A stretch of 28,346 nt of DNA from Bacteroidales bacterium UBA4345 (GTDB lineage: Bacteria > Bacteroidota > Bacteroidia > Bacteroidales > Paludibacteraceae): the NCBI GenBank assembly GCA_002396385.1, contig DGTD01000048.1:1-28346 (forward strand). The letters are read 5' to 3'. Position 1 is the stretch's first letter; each line of letters opens with the position of its first letter. This document shows, piece by piece, positions 1 through 7,077 of the stretch. The notes beneath the pieces were generated by a model, which saw nothing but the letters and a program-made list of their open reading frames with translations, had not been told where the DNA came from and did not search any database. The position numbers were made by a program, and so were the translations under genes.

Positions 1-40
1 GAAGAAGGATTCGGGAAAATTCAGAAAGCTATTGCGTATA

Positions 41-568
41 ATGCAGGACCATGAAGAGTGGAAACAGTTTCTTGCTGAAATACAATCAAACATAAGGAAC
101 GAATCATATTCTTCTTCGGAATATCTAATAAACCTTATGGATGAGTATAATCAAGATTGGATTTATGGCAGTTCTTCCGTCGATTTCTACCTGTGTATGT
201 TAGATTGCAAAACAAAAATATATAATCACAGGTGCAACTGTTTTGAGGGAAGTGGAGGCAAAGTTCTTCCTTTTAATACGATATTATTGTGTAGTCGCAG
301 TTGGATGTCGGCCATCCTCTCAAAATCAGAGGATCCAACTATCAGGGATATATTCAAGACGTTATTGGGAAACGATACTCATGTAACTAACTGCTTTATG
401 TCTCATCCCGTATGCAACCGGCTGACATCTGAAGAATTGGAGGATATAAGTGATAGAATAATAAATAACAAAGAGAAAATCACAAAACTATTAGAGCCCC
501 TGAAAAAAAAGCTCGACGAAGAGAACAACTGGTGGCGTTCGAAAATACCATACAGAAAAGGGGAGTAA
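41..568 (+). CDS. Hypothetical protein, possibly 5'-partial
   Basis: I do not recognise this protein. From the ATG at 41 it has about 175 residues, is hydrophilic, shows no signal peptide or membrane segment, contains several Cys and Trp residues, and ends in a charged, probably helical stretch (LEPLKKKLDEENNWW). The frame stays open to the left edge of the window and a TTG at 32 is also possible, so the true start may lie outside. In frame 1 a different reading frame runs from the edge to a TGA at 52-54 and could be the tail of an upstream gene overlapping this start by a few bases. The gene is AT-rich, unlike the GC-rich stretch that begins near 655. A small unknown protein directly behind another gene is a layout seen for immunity or accessory proteins, but nothing here proves that. 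Confidence 0.55.
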   Translation: MQDHEEWKQFLAEIQSNIRNESYSSSEYLINLMDEYNQDWIYGSSSVDFYLCMLDCKTKIYNHRCNCFEGSGGKVLPFNTILLCSRSWMSAILSKSEDPTIRDIFKTLLGNDTHVTNCFMSHPVCNRLTSEELEDISDRIINNKEKITKLLEPLKKKLDEENNWWRSKIPYRKGE

Positions 569-632
569 CGGACTGTGGGCTGAAAGTGACCAACTGCGGT
601 ATAAACAACGATAAAAAACTGAAAGATTCGAT

Positions 633-797
633 ATGAGACACCTACTGATATACATAGTGTTCTGCCTGACGCTGCTGCCACGGCCGTGCCACGCATGGAA
701 CGAGACCACGGACGAGGCACCGCAAGCGCTGGACGTGGCCGACGCACTGCAGAACGGGCTCTACTACCCGGTTGCATTGTTACCGCTTAATTGCTAA
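633..797 (+). pseudogene. Truncated secreted-protein ORF (signal peptide stub)
   Basis: A 54-codon ORF starts with a clear signal peptide (MRHLLIYIVFCLTLL, cleavage probably near CHA/WN). About 25 GC-rich, normal-looking residues follow (ETTDEAPQALDVADALQNG). The composition then drops abruptly to AT-rich at about 770, where the frame ends in PVALLPLNC and a stop. The end lies only 28 bases before the ATG of the AAA-ATPase gene. I read it as the 5' stub of a larger exported protein cut by arrival of the downstream cassette. A genuine short secreted peptide is the alternative. Confidence 0.4.
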
Positions 798-814
798 ATT
801 TGTAATGTTAAGAA

Positions 815-821
815 AAGGAGG
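815..821 (+). promoter_or_regulatory. Ribosome binding site of the AAA-ATPase gene
   Basis: AAGGAGG ends four bases before the ATG at 826. A strong Shine-Dalgarno is uncommon in Bacteroidota, so it decides the start and hints that the cassette may have a different origin. Confidence 0.6.
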
Positions 822-825
822 CACC

Positions 826-2415
826 ATGGGCTTGTATTTGAATCCGAACGCTGATGCGTTTCAAATAGGATTGAACTCAGAAATATATGTAGACAAATCT
901 CTAGTGTTGGCAGAGTTAAACAAACTTGCCTGCACGCAGGGAAATTTTGTCTGTATCTCCCGTCCACGCCGTTTCGGCAAGAGTATGGTGGGTAACCTGA
1001 TTTCCGCCTACTACTCGAAGGGTTGCGACACCCGCTCCATTTTCAGCCAGATGAAAATAGGGCAGACGCCCGACTATGACAAGTATCTGAACAAGCTCAA
1101 CGTCATCAAACTGGATTTGAACGGATGGTACCAGAATGCCAAAGTAGAGAATAACGTTGAATTCTTGATAGGAGGTCTCAACAATGAATTGTTAAAAGAA
1201 TTTCGCAGACAATTCACTGACATACAATTTGATGACAACTCATCTATATCTAGATGTATAAAGAACGTATACTCCGAAACTGGCGAAAAGTTTGTCATCA
1301 TCATCGACGAGTATGATGTTCTGGTACGTGAACAGGTTCCTGAACAGTTGTTCAACGACTACCTCAGTTTCTTGAACGGACTATTTAAAGACACCACGCT
1401 ACGTCCCGCTCTTGCCCTTGCTTACATTACCGGCATTATGCCGATTGTGCGCGACAAAGTGCAGAGCAAGCTGAACGAGTTCTCTGAGTACACCATGCTC
1501 GATGCCGGACAGTTCGCCTCCTACATCGGATTTACCAAAGAGGAGGTGCGCGAACTCTGCGGTAAATACGGAATGTCGTTTGACGAAATGGAGCGCTGGT
1601 ATGACGGTTACGACCTCAGCGACGAGGTGAGTCTGTTGAATCCGAAATCGGTGGTCTCGTCCATCGAGCGCAAGAAGATGGCTAACTACTGGTCGACAAC
1701 CGGCTCTTTTGAGGCTATTTCAGACTATATACGCCTGAACTTCGATGGCATAAGGGACGATGTGGTCAGCATGCTGGCCGGCGGCAGCGTAGAGGTAGAG
1801 GTGTCCTCGTTTACCAACACCCTCAACAGTTTCAAAGGCAAGGACGACGTGTTCACCTACCTTATCCATCTGGGCTACCTGGTATACAACGACAAAGACA
1901 TGACCTGCCGCATACCGAACGAGGAAGTCCGTCAAGAGTGGGTGAAGGCGGTGAAGTTCGACGACGACTACAAACAAATCTTCGCTATTATCAACGCCTC
2001 AAAGCGGTTGCTCGACGACACCATCAACGGCAACGCCGAGGCGGTTGCCCGCGCACTCGATGCCGCCCACGTCCAGGTGACCAATCCGCTGACCTACAAC
2101 GACGAGCACTGTTTCCAGAGTGCCATCTGCCTGGCCTATTTCTACGCCAACACCCGCTACACGCTCGTCAAGGAACTGCCGACCGGCAAGGGCTATGCCG
2201 ACCTGGTGCTCGTGCCCTACCTGCCGAACATACCGGCAATGGTCATAGAGTTAAAGCACAACAAGAGTACGGAAAGTGCCCTCCAGCAAATAAAGGAAAG
2301 GAATTACCACGAGGCCCTCAACCACTACTACGACAACCTTTTGTTCGTAGGCATCAACTACGACGAGATGACCAAGGAACACACCTGCAAGATAGAGCGG
2401 TTTGTGAAGGAATAA
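826..2415 (+). CDS. AAA-ATPase-like / PD-(D/E)XK nuclease family protein
   Basis: This 529-residue protein belongs to the large Bacteroidota family that joins an AAA-ATPase_like domain (PF09820 type) to a C-terminal PD-(D/E)XK nuclease-like domain (PF08011 type). A variant P-loop (SRPRRFGKS) lies near residue 50, and the Walker B-like string KFVIIIDEYD lies near residue 160. The C-terminal part carries GKGYADLVLV followed by MVIELKHNKS, which fits the D...ExK nuclease core. I chose the ATG at 826 because AAGGAGG lies at 815-821, correctly spaced; upstream in-frame ATGs at 772 and 805 lack this and 772 overlaps the truncated ORF. These genes are multi-copy and scattered in Bacteroides and Prevotella genomes; their role is unproven, with mobile-element or defence functions suggested. 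The 5' half is more AT-rich than the 3' half. Confidence 0.88.
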   Translation: MGLYLNPNADAFQIGLNSEIYVDKSLVLAELNKLACTQGNFVCISRPRRFGKSMVGNLISAYYSKGCDTRSIFSQMKIGQTPDYDKYLNKLNVIKLDLNGWYQNAKVENNVEFLIGGLNNELLKEFRRQFTDIQFDDNSSISRCIKNVYSETGEKFVIIIDEYDVLVREQVPEQLFNDYLSFLNGLFKDTTLRPALALAYITGIMPIVRDKVQSKLNEFSEYTMLDAGQFASYIGFTKEEVRELCGKYGMSFDEMERWYDGYDLSDEVSLLNPKSVVSSIERKKMANYWSTTGSFEAISDYIRLNFDGIRDDVVSMLAGGSVEVEVSSFTNTLNSFKGKDDVFTYLIHLGYLVYNDKDMTCRIPNEEVRQEWVKAVKFDDDYKQIFAIINASKRLLDDTINGNAEAVARALDAAHVQVTNPLTYNDEHCFQSAICLAYFYANTRYTLVKELPTGKGYADLVLVPYLPNIPAMVIELKHNKSTESALQQIKERNYHEALNHYYDNLLFVGINYDEMTKEHTCKIERFVKE

Positions 2416-2490
2416 AGTCCGCTTGCCCCAAACTGATTAATACTGCCACCCCGGAACGCCAACACCATCAGGAAGACGGTATCTCAATAA

Positions 2491-2567
2491 CCGGGTACGG
2501 GAAAAGGGCCAGCCCTTACACCGTGCCCGGTCTCCTATGCGGCGCCGTGCGTTTGGAAAACGCTACG
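2491..2567. repeat. Tandem strong inverted repeats behind the AAA-ATPase gene
   Basis: Two adjacent hairpins lie in a GC-rich, probably non-coding stretch (2416-2694). The first pairs 2491-2500 with 2521-2530 (10 positions, one wobble) around an inner AAGGG/CCCTT stem (2504-2508 with 2513-2517). The second pairs CGT at 2546-2548 plus GCGTTT at 2549-2554 with AAACGC at 2558-2563 and ACG at 2565-2567, leaving one bulged base. Neither is followed by a T-run, so a simple intrinsic terminator is unlikely. They may be a structured RNA, an element end or the remains of a disrupted gene. Confidence 0.45.
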
Positions 2568-2659
2568 TGGCAACACTGGGGGGCAGGGTAGGCCGTAACA
2601 CTTAGCCCCTTCGGAGTGCAAATTTCCACTTAAATCAAATACACTCCCGAAAAAATGTT

Positions 2660-2667
2660 AACTTTGT
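2660..2667 (+). promoter_or_regulatory. -7 element (TAACTTTG) for ftsY-rimO
   Basis: TAACTTTG fits the Bacteroidota -7 consensus TAnnTTTG and lies 27 bases before the ftsY ATG. No convincing TTG -33 element is present at the usual spacing. Confidence 0.55.
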
Positions 2668-2694
2668 GTTTAAATTCACCATCTTATAATCAAT

Positions 2695-3654
2695 ATGGGT
2701 TTATTCGATATTTTCTCCTCAAAAAAGAAAGAAGACCTCGATAAGGGGTTGGAAAAGACCAAACAGGGCTTTTTCGATAAACTGAAGCGTGCTGTCGCTG
2801 GCAAGTCGAAAGTCGATGACGACGTCCTCGATAATCTGGAAGAGGTGCTAATCACATCTGATGTGGGTGTGGAAACAACTCTGAAGATTATTGAACGCAT
2901 CGAGACGCGTGTGGCCCGAGACAAATATATGGGAACAGATGAACTCAATGTTATCTTGAAGGAGGAAATATCAGCTCTCTTAGAGGAAAACAACACTGCC
3001 GACGGTTCTTCTTTCGATTTGCCGAAGTCTGATGTCCCTTATGTGATTATGGTAGTAGGGGTGAATGGTGTCGGGAAGACTACCACCATCGGCAAGTTGG
3101 CATACCAGTTCAAGAAAGCTGGTAAGTCCGTTTATTTGGGGGCTGCCGATACCTTCCGTGCTGCCGCTGTCGACCAGTTGGTTATTTGGGGTGAGCGTGT
3201 GGGCTGCCCTGTCATTAAGCAGAGTATGGGCTCAGACCCCGCTTCAGTGGCTTTTGACACACTTTCTTCCGCAAAGGCGAATAATGCCGATGTCGTGATT
3301 ATCGATACGGCCGGTCGCCTGCACAACAAGGTGAATTTGATGAACGAGTTGACAAAAATCAAACAAGTAATGAAAAAGGTGATTCCAGATGCTCCGCATG
3401 AAGTCTTGCTGGTGCTTGATGGCTCAACCGGACAGAATGCGTTTGAACAGGCTAAACAGTTCTCGAAAGCGACCGATGTGTCTGCTCTGGCTGTCACAAA
3501 ACTCGATGGGACGGCAAAAGGTGGTGTCGTAATCGGCATTTCCGACCAGTTTAAAATTCCGGTTAAGTATATTGGCGTGGGCGAGGGTATCGAACACCTC
3601 CAGTTATTCAACAAGAAGGATTTTGTTGATTCCCTGTTCAACACAAATGCCTAA
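2695..3654 (+). CDS. ftsY: Signal recognition particle receptor FtsY
   Basis: FtsY is the membrane-associated SRP receptor GTPase that docks ribosome-SRP complexes at the translocon. The 319-residue protein has a short basic and acidic N-terminal region, the helical N domain (about 20-100) and the NG GTPase domain. The P-loop GVNGVGKTT is at 122-130, DTFRAAA near 152, DTAGR at 204-208 and TKLDGTAKGG at 268-277. It lacks the long acidic A domain of E. coli FtsY, as is usual outside Proteobacteria. The ATG at 2695 follows a TAACTTTG promoter box, and rimO begins 15 bases after the stop, so the two are probably cotranscribed. Confidence 0.97.
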   Translation: MGLFDIFSSKKKEDLDKGLEKTKQGFFDKLKRAVAGKSKVDDDVLDNLEEVLITSDVGVETTLKIIERIETRVARDKYMGTDELNVILKEEISALLEENNTADGSSFDLPKSDVPYVIMVVGVNGVGKTTTIGKLAYQFKKAGKSVYLGAADTFRAAAVDQLVIWGERVGCPVIKQSMGSDPASVAFDTLSSAKANNADVVIIDTAGRLHNKVNLMNELTKIKQVMKKVIPDAPHEVLLVLDGSTGQNAFEQAKQFSKATDVSALAVTKLDGTAKGGVVIGISDQFKIPVKYIGVGEGIEHLQLFNKKDFVDSLFNTNA

Positions 3655-3669
3655 TCGTAAAAAAGAGGA

Positions 3670-4968
3670 ATGAAGAATAGCAATATTGTTGACATTATTA
3701 CACTGGGTTGCTCAAAGAATTTGGTGGATAGCGAGATGCTGAGCCGCCAACTTTCGGCCAATGGCTACCAGGTGGTTTACGACGACGAGAACCCGAAGGG
3801 GGGAATTGTGATTGTGAACACTTGTGGCTTTATTGGCGACGCTAAAGAAGAGAGCATCAACACCATTCTGGAACTAGGTGAACTGAAGAAACGCAGAAAG
3901 ATTAGCAAACTATATGTTATGGGGTGCTTGTCGGAACGCTACTTGGCTGATTTGCAGGCTGAAATTCCAGAGGTAGACAAGTTTTACGGAAAATTCAACT
4001 GGAAAGGTATTCTTGAGGATTTGGGCAAAAGCTATAACCAGCAGTTGGCGTTAGAACGCGATTTGACTACGCCCAATCATTATGCCTATCTGAAGATTGC
4101 CGAAGGGTGTAACCGTTTCTGCTCTTATTGTGCTATCCCTATCATTACCGGTCGTTACCAGTCGCGTCCTATTGAGGAGATTGTCGACGAGGTGAAGTAC
4201 CTTGTTGGGAAGGGGGTGAAAGAATTCCAAGTTATTGCGCAAGACCTCTCTTATTATGGTGTTGACCTTTACAAGGAAATGCGTCTGGCCGAACTGGTGG
4301 AACGTATATCTGATGTGCCCGGTGTGAAGTGGATACGGTTGCATTATGCCTACCCCGCGCAATTTCCTTACGATGTGCTGAAGGTGATGCGCGAACGTCC
4401 GAATGTTTGCAAATATCTCGATATCGCTTTACAACATATCTCCGACAATATGCTCACGAAAATGCGCCGACACGTAACCAAGCAGGAAACCTACGATTTG
4501 GTGACCCGTTTGCGTGAAGAAGTGCCTGGCATTCATTTGCGTACCACTTTGCTGACAGGGCATCCTGGCGAGACGGAGCAAGACTTTGAAGAACTGATTG
4601 AGTTCGTTCGCTGGGCGAAGTTCGAGCGTATGGGTGCTTTCCCATATTCTGACGAAGATGGTACTTATGCCAGTGAGAACTACAATGACGATATCCCTTT
4701 CGAGGTCAAACAACAGCGGGTTGACGACCTGATGGCAGTGCAGCAGAAAATCTCGAAAAAGATAAATGAGGACAAGGTCGGTCAGTCGTTGAAGGTGATT
4801 ATTGACCGTGAGGAAGCCGACTATTATATTGGCAGAACCGAATTCGACTCGCCGGAAGTGGACCCAGAGGTGCTGGTTTCGAAAGACCAAAAACTGACCA
4901 TTGGTGAGTTCTATAATGTGGAAGTTACGGGCGCTGAAGAGTTCGAATTGTACGGAAAAGTGGTGTGA
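3670..4968 (+). CDS. rimO: Ribosomal protein S12 methylthiotransferase RimO
   Basis: RimO is a radical-SAM enzyme that adds a methylthio group to the conserved Asp of ribosomal protein S12. The 432 residues show the N-terminal UPF0004 domain with cluster cysteines C14 (TLGCSKN), C52 (NTCGF) and C86 (MGCLSER). The radical-SAM motif EGCNRFCSYC follows, with C147, C151 and C154. The C-terminal 60 or so residues form the TRAM domain. The sequence TLGCSKNLVDSE distinguishes it from MiaB. AGAGG lies just before the ATG. It follows ftsY closely; no intrinsic terminator is obvious behind it. Confidence 0.96.
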   Translation: MKNSNIVDIITLGCSKNLVDSEMLSRQLSANGYQVVYDDENPKGGIVIVNTCGFIGDAKEESINTILELGELKKRRKISKLYVMGCLSERYLADLQAEIPEVDKFYGKFNWKGILEDLGKSYNQQLALERDLTTPNHYAYLKIAEGCNRFCSYCAIPIITGRYQSRPIEEIVDEVKYLVGKGVKEFQVIAQDLSYYGVDLYKEMRLAELVERISDVPGVKWIRLHYAYPAQFPYDVLKVMRERPNVCKYLDIALQHISDNMLTKMRRHVTKQETYDLVTRLREEVPGIHLRTTLLTGHPGETEQDFEELIEFVRWAKFERMGAFPYSDEDGTYASENYNDDIPFEVKQQRVDDLMAVQQKISKKINEDKVGQSLKVIIDREEADYYIGRTEFDSPEVDPEVLVSKDQKLTIGEFYNVEVTGAEEFELYGKVV

Positions 4969-5060
4969 AAATGCCTTTGCTTGAACCTCCATTTTTAGGA
5001 AAATGTTTTATAAAACTATGTTTTTTAGTTTTTTAAGAACTTGAAAAACAATAAATAAAG

Positions 5061-5101
5061 TGCGAATAATATGCTGTATTGAAAACTGTGCGGTATTCGC
5101 A
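5061..5101. repeat. Perfect 8-bp dyad upstream of ribE
   Basis: TGCGAATA (5061-5068) is the exact reverse complement of TATTCGCA (5094-5101), with 25 bases between. It lies 40 bases before the ribE start, in an intergenic stretch (4969-5140) with no TAnnTTTG box. It could be an operator or RNA hairpin. It does not look like an FMN riboswitch. Confidence 0.35.
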
Positions 5102-5140
5102 ATTTATGGTTAATTCTGAAATTATAGTAATTGTTTAGAT

Positions 5141-5749
5141 ATGTTTTCTGGAATAGTAGAAACCACAGCCAAAGTCCTCGCTCTGGAGAAGGAGGGCAGT
5201 AATTTGAATATTACTATGTCGTGTCCGTTTGCTGGTGAACTGGGTGTAGACCAGAGTGTGGCGCACAATGGTGTCTGCCTGACGGTTACCAGCCACAACG
5301 ACAGCAACTATACGGTTACTGCCATTAAGGAAACGCTTGACCGGAGCAATCTGGGACTGCTTAAAGTCGGTGACGAGGTGAACATTGAACGTTGTATGAT
5401 GATGAATGGCCGCCTCGATGGACATATTGTGCAGGGCCATGTTGACACCACCGGCGAGTGTGTTTCGAAAACGTGGGCTGATGGCAGTTGGGTGTTCACT
5501 TTCAAATATGGGGTGACACCGGAATTGGCGCTAAAGGGGTATGTGACTGTTGAAAAAGGTTCGGTGGCTGTTAACGGTACCAGTCTGACGGTATGTAATT
5601 CGCAAAAGGACCAATTCTCGGTGTGTATCATCCCATACACCTACGACCATACTAATTTCCATTGTATTGAGGTTGGTTCCAAAGTGAACCTGGAATTTGA
5701 CATTATAGGGAAATACCTTAGCCGTATGATGGAGTTTAAGAACGACTGA
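5141..5749 (+). CDS. ribE: Riboflavin synthase, alpha subunit
   Basis: The enzyme dismutates two 6,7-dimethyl-8-ribityllumazine molecules to riboflavin, the last step of riboflavin synthesis. The 202-residue length is typical. It begins with the invariant MFSGIVE and has two lumazine-binding barrel repeats, about 1-97 and 98-202. Family signatures are NGVCLTV in the first repeat, GHIVQGHVD at the junction and VNGTSLTV in the second. It is a single gene with no other rib genes nearby and is followed 18 bases later by a strong terminator. Confidence 0.96.
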   Translation: MFSGIVETTAKVLALEKEGSNLNITMSCPFAGELGVDQSVAHNGVCLTVTSHNDSNYTVTAIKETLDRSNLGLLKVGDEVNIERCMMMNGRLDGHIVQGHVDTTGECVSKTWADGSWVFTFKYGVTPELALKGYVTVEKGSVAVNGTSLTVCNSQKDQFSVCIIPYTYDHTNFHCIEVGSKVNLEFDIIGKYLSRMMEFKND

Positions 5750-5767
5750 ATCTTCCTGAAATAGGAA

Positions 5768-5799
5768 AGCGGGTACGATGTCGTATCCGCTTTTTTTTT
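5768..5799 (+). terminator. Intrinsic terminator after ribE
   Basis: A 10-bp stem (AGCGGGTACG at 5768-5777 with CGTATCCGCT at 5782-5791, one G-T wobble) has a 4-base loop. It runs straight into a tract of nine T residues. Confidence 0.9.
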
Positions 5800-5861
5800 C
5801 GTTGACCTTGCTTGCTGTGAAAAATTCAATTTGGTCTCTGCTTCGTGCAATGGCTCTTGTC

Positions 5862-6749
5862 TTAGTATTTCTTCTTGATTTTCAGAATTTTGATATCCAT
5901 TATGAGCCCTTTGTTTTCAACTTTGTCACGATCTGCCTTAAGCGGATCTTCAAAGATGATGTCGTCGCGGTAGCCAAGCCCTTCGGGAATGACGATGGTC
6001 GCTTCTGCCCCCTCTTTCAGGTTAATGAGAGCGGCGCATAGTCCGTTAATCACGTAATCGGGGGTGACTTCTACGGCGTTGCCGTGTCCAATGTTCTTGC
6101 CATCTGGCAATTTCATGTCGTATGCTATTGTGACAATGTCTTTGAGCCTTGCCTTGTCTCCTTTCCCGTCTTTTTTCACCTTCATAAAGACGCCTCTGCC
6201 CGTGTATTCAATTTCACTTGAAATACCTTCGTTTTTGTCTTTCAGTTCGATGTAGCCTTCCTTGAAAAGGTTCGACCATCGTTGTTCTTTATCGTTCTTT
6301 TCCTTTTCTTTTAAGGCTTCCTCTTTTTTCAGGAATTGTAGCATGTCTTCCTTCTTCCAACCTATGCTGCTTTCCCCGTTCAGTCTGTCGTTGAGCGATT
6401 GTATGAATATAGGGCCTCTGTTCTTTTCCAAATGGCAGATAGTGGCAATTACAAAGCCGGTCTCAACTGCCTCTTTGTTGGCAGTGTCTTTGTTGAGTTC
6501 TTCTTTGATGTCTTTTTCGCTAAGTCCTTTCTCTATCCCTTTGTAGGTGGTGTTTAAAGAATTGATGAAAGCCTCTTTGTGCTTGGCGAGTTCTTGGTTC
6601 CCCGTGAGGGCGTTGTTGTCTAGACAGTAGGTCCTCGCATAGTAGATGCTGTCTTCTTTGTTGGCTAACAATGGTCTGACTGCATTTTGGGCGCATAATG
6701 AAGTCGCGACTGCTAACACCGATACTGTTGAAGCAATTTTTCTGTTCAT
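5862..6749 (-). CDS. Exported FKBP-type peptidyl-prolyl isomerase-like protein
   Basis: The 295-residue protein starts with a signal peptide (MNRKIASTVSVLAVATSLCA). The position before the Cys is Leu rather than Gly/Ala/Ser, so signal peptidase I cleavage after CA is more likely than lipidation. A helical N-terminal region (about 30-165) resembles the FKBP N-terminal domain of FkpA/Mip-type foldases. Residues about 180-294 match an FKBP domain: KDIVTIAYDMKLPDGK, then INGLCAALINLKEGAEATIVIP and GLGYRDD. Several FKBP active-site aromatics appear replaced (INGLCAAL where W/F is common), so isomerase activity may be weak. AAGGAAAA precedes the ATG. It stands alone and faces the HTCS gene divergently. 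Confidence 0.8.
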   Translation of the reverse strand: MNRKIASTVSVLAVATSLCAQNAVRPLLANKEDSIYYARTYCLDNNALTGNQELAKHKEAFINSLNTTYKGIEKGLSEKDIKEELNKDTANKEAVETGFVIATICHLEKNRGPIFIQSLNDRLNGESSIGWKKEDMLQFLKKEEALKEKEKNDKEQRWSNLFKEGYIELKDKNEGISSEIEYTGRGVFMKVKKDGKGDKARLKDIVTIAYDMKLPDGKNIGHGNAVEVTPDYVINGLCAALINLKEGAEATIVIPEGLGYRDDIIFEDPLKADRDKVENKGLIMDIKILKIKKKY

Positions 6750-6804
6750 GTCTTTTTCCTTAGATAGAATTAGATAAGAATTATGTTTGTCTTATTAAAT
6801 CGTG

Positions 6805-6812
6805 CAAATTTA
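6805..6812 (-). promoter_or_regulatory. -7 element (TAAATTTG) of the FKBP gene
   Basis: Read on the minus strand the box is TAAATTTG, an exact TAnnTTTG match, about 55 bases before the ATG. No TTG is seen at 19-21 bases upstream. Confidence 0.6.
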
Positions 6813-7027
6813 CGGATTTTCGGTAATAGGAGGGGCTGACAAAAGACTGTAAGTTGTGTCAATTCATTCTTTAGCTCTCTTGAAAAACTGACAATTCGAA
6901 GCAGCCTTTTCCCCTGATAATGTGTCAAGGGTGATGAATTGTCTGTCAAGAATACGGATAATTATAAAACGCTCTCTAGTTATGCGTTGTTTGTGTAAGA
7001 TTACAAGTCCCCGATATATAAAGTGTC

Positions 7028-7057
7028 TTGGGGAGAACCATTTTTTTTGTATTTTTG
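7028..7057 (+). promoter_or_regulatory. Promoter of the HTCS gene
   Basis: TTG (7028-7030), a 19-base spacer and TATTTTTG (7050-7057) match the Bacteroidota sigma-ABfr consensus. The predicted 5' leader is very short, about 13 bases. Confidence 0.75.
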
Positions 7058-7077
7058 TTAAAATAGATTGCGGTTAG

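Larger units (their letters stand above)
6750..7077. other. Divergent intergenic region with repeated ACAATTC motifs
   Basis: These 328 bases carry the promoters of the FKBP and HTCS genes and no ORF I would call. CAATTCAT (6860-6867) is the reverse complement of ATGAATTG (6934-6941). GACAATTC (6890-6897) is the reverse complement of GAATTGTC (6936-6943). The shared core could be a binding site, but no regulator can be named. Confidence 0.4.

Noticed and set aside
1938..2591. 217-codon frame overlapping the end of the AAA-ATPase
   Set aside because: It is an out-of-frame shadow rich in Arg, Pro and Gln over a clearly coding frame. Only its last 60 codons are outside the gene, and they match nothing I know.
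4969..5140. FMN riboswitch before ribE
   Set aside because: The conserved AGGGxxGGGTG-type core is absent; only a simple dyad is present.
5778..6041. Plus-strand ORF over the FKBP gene
   Set aside because: It lies antisense to a well-supported gene and starts inside the ribE terminator.
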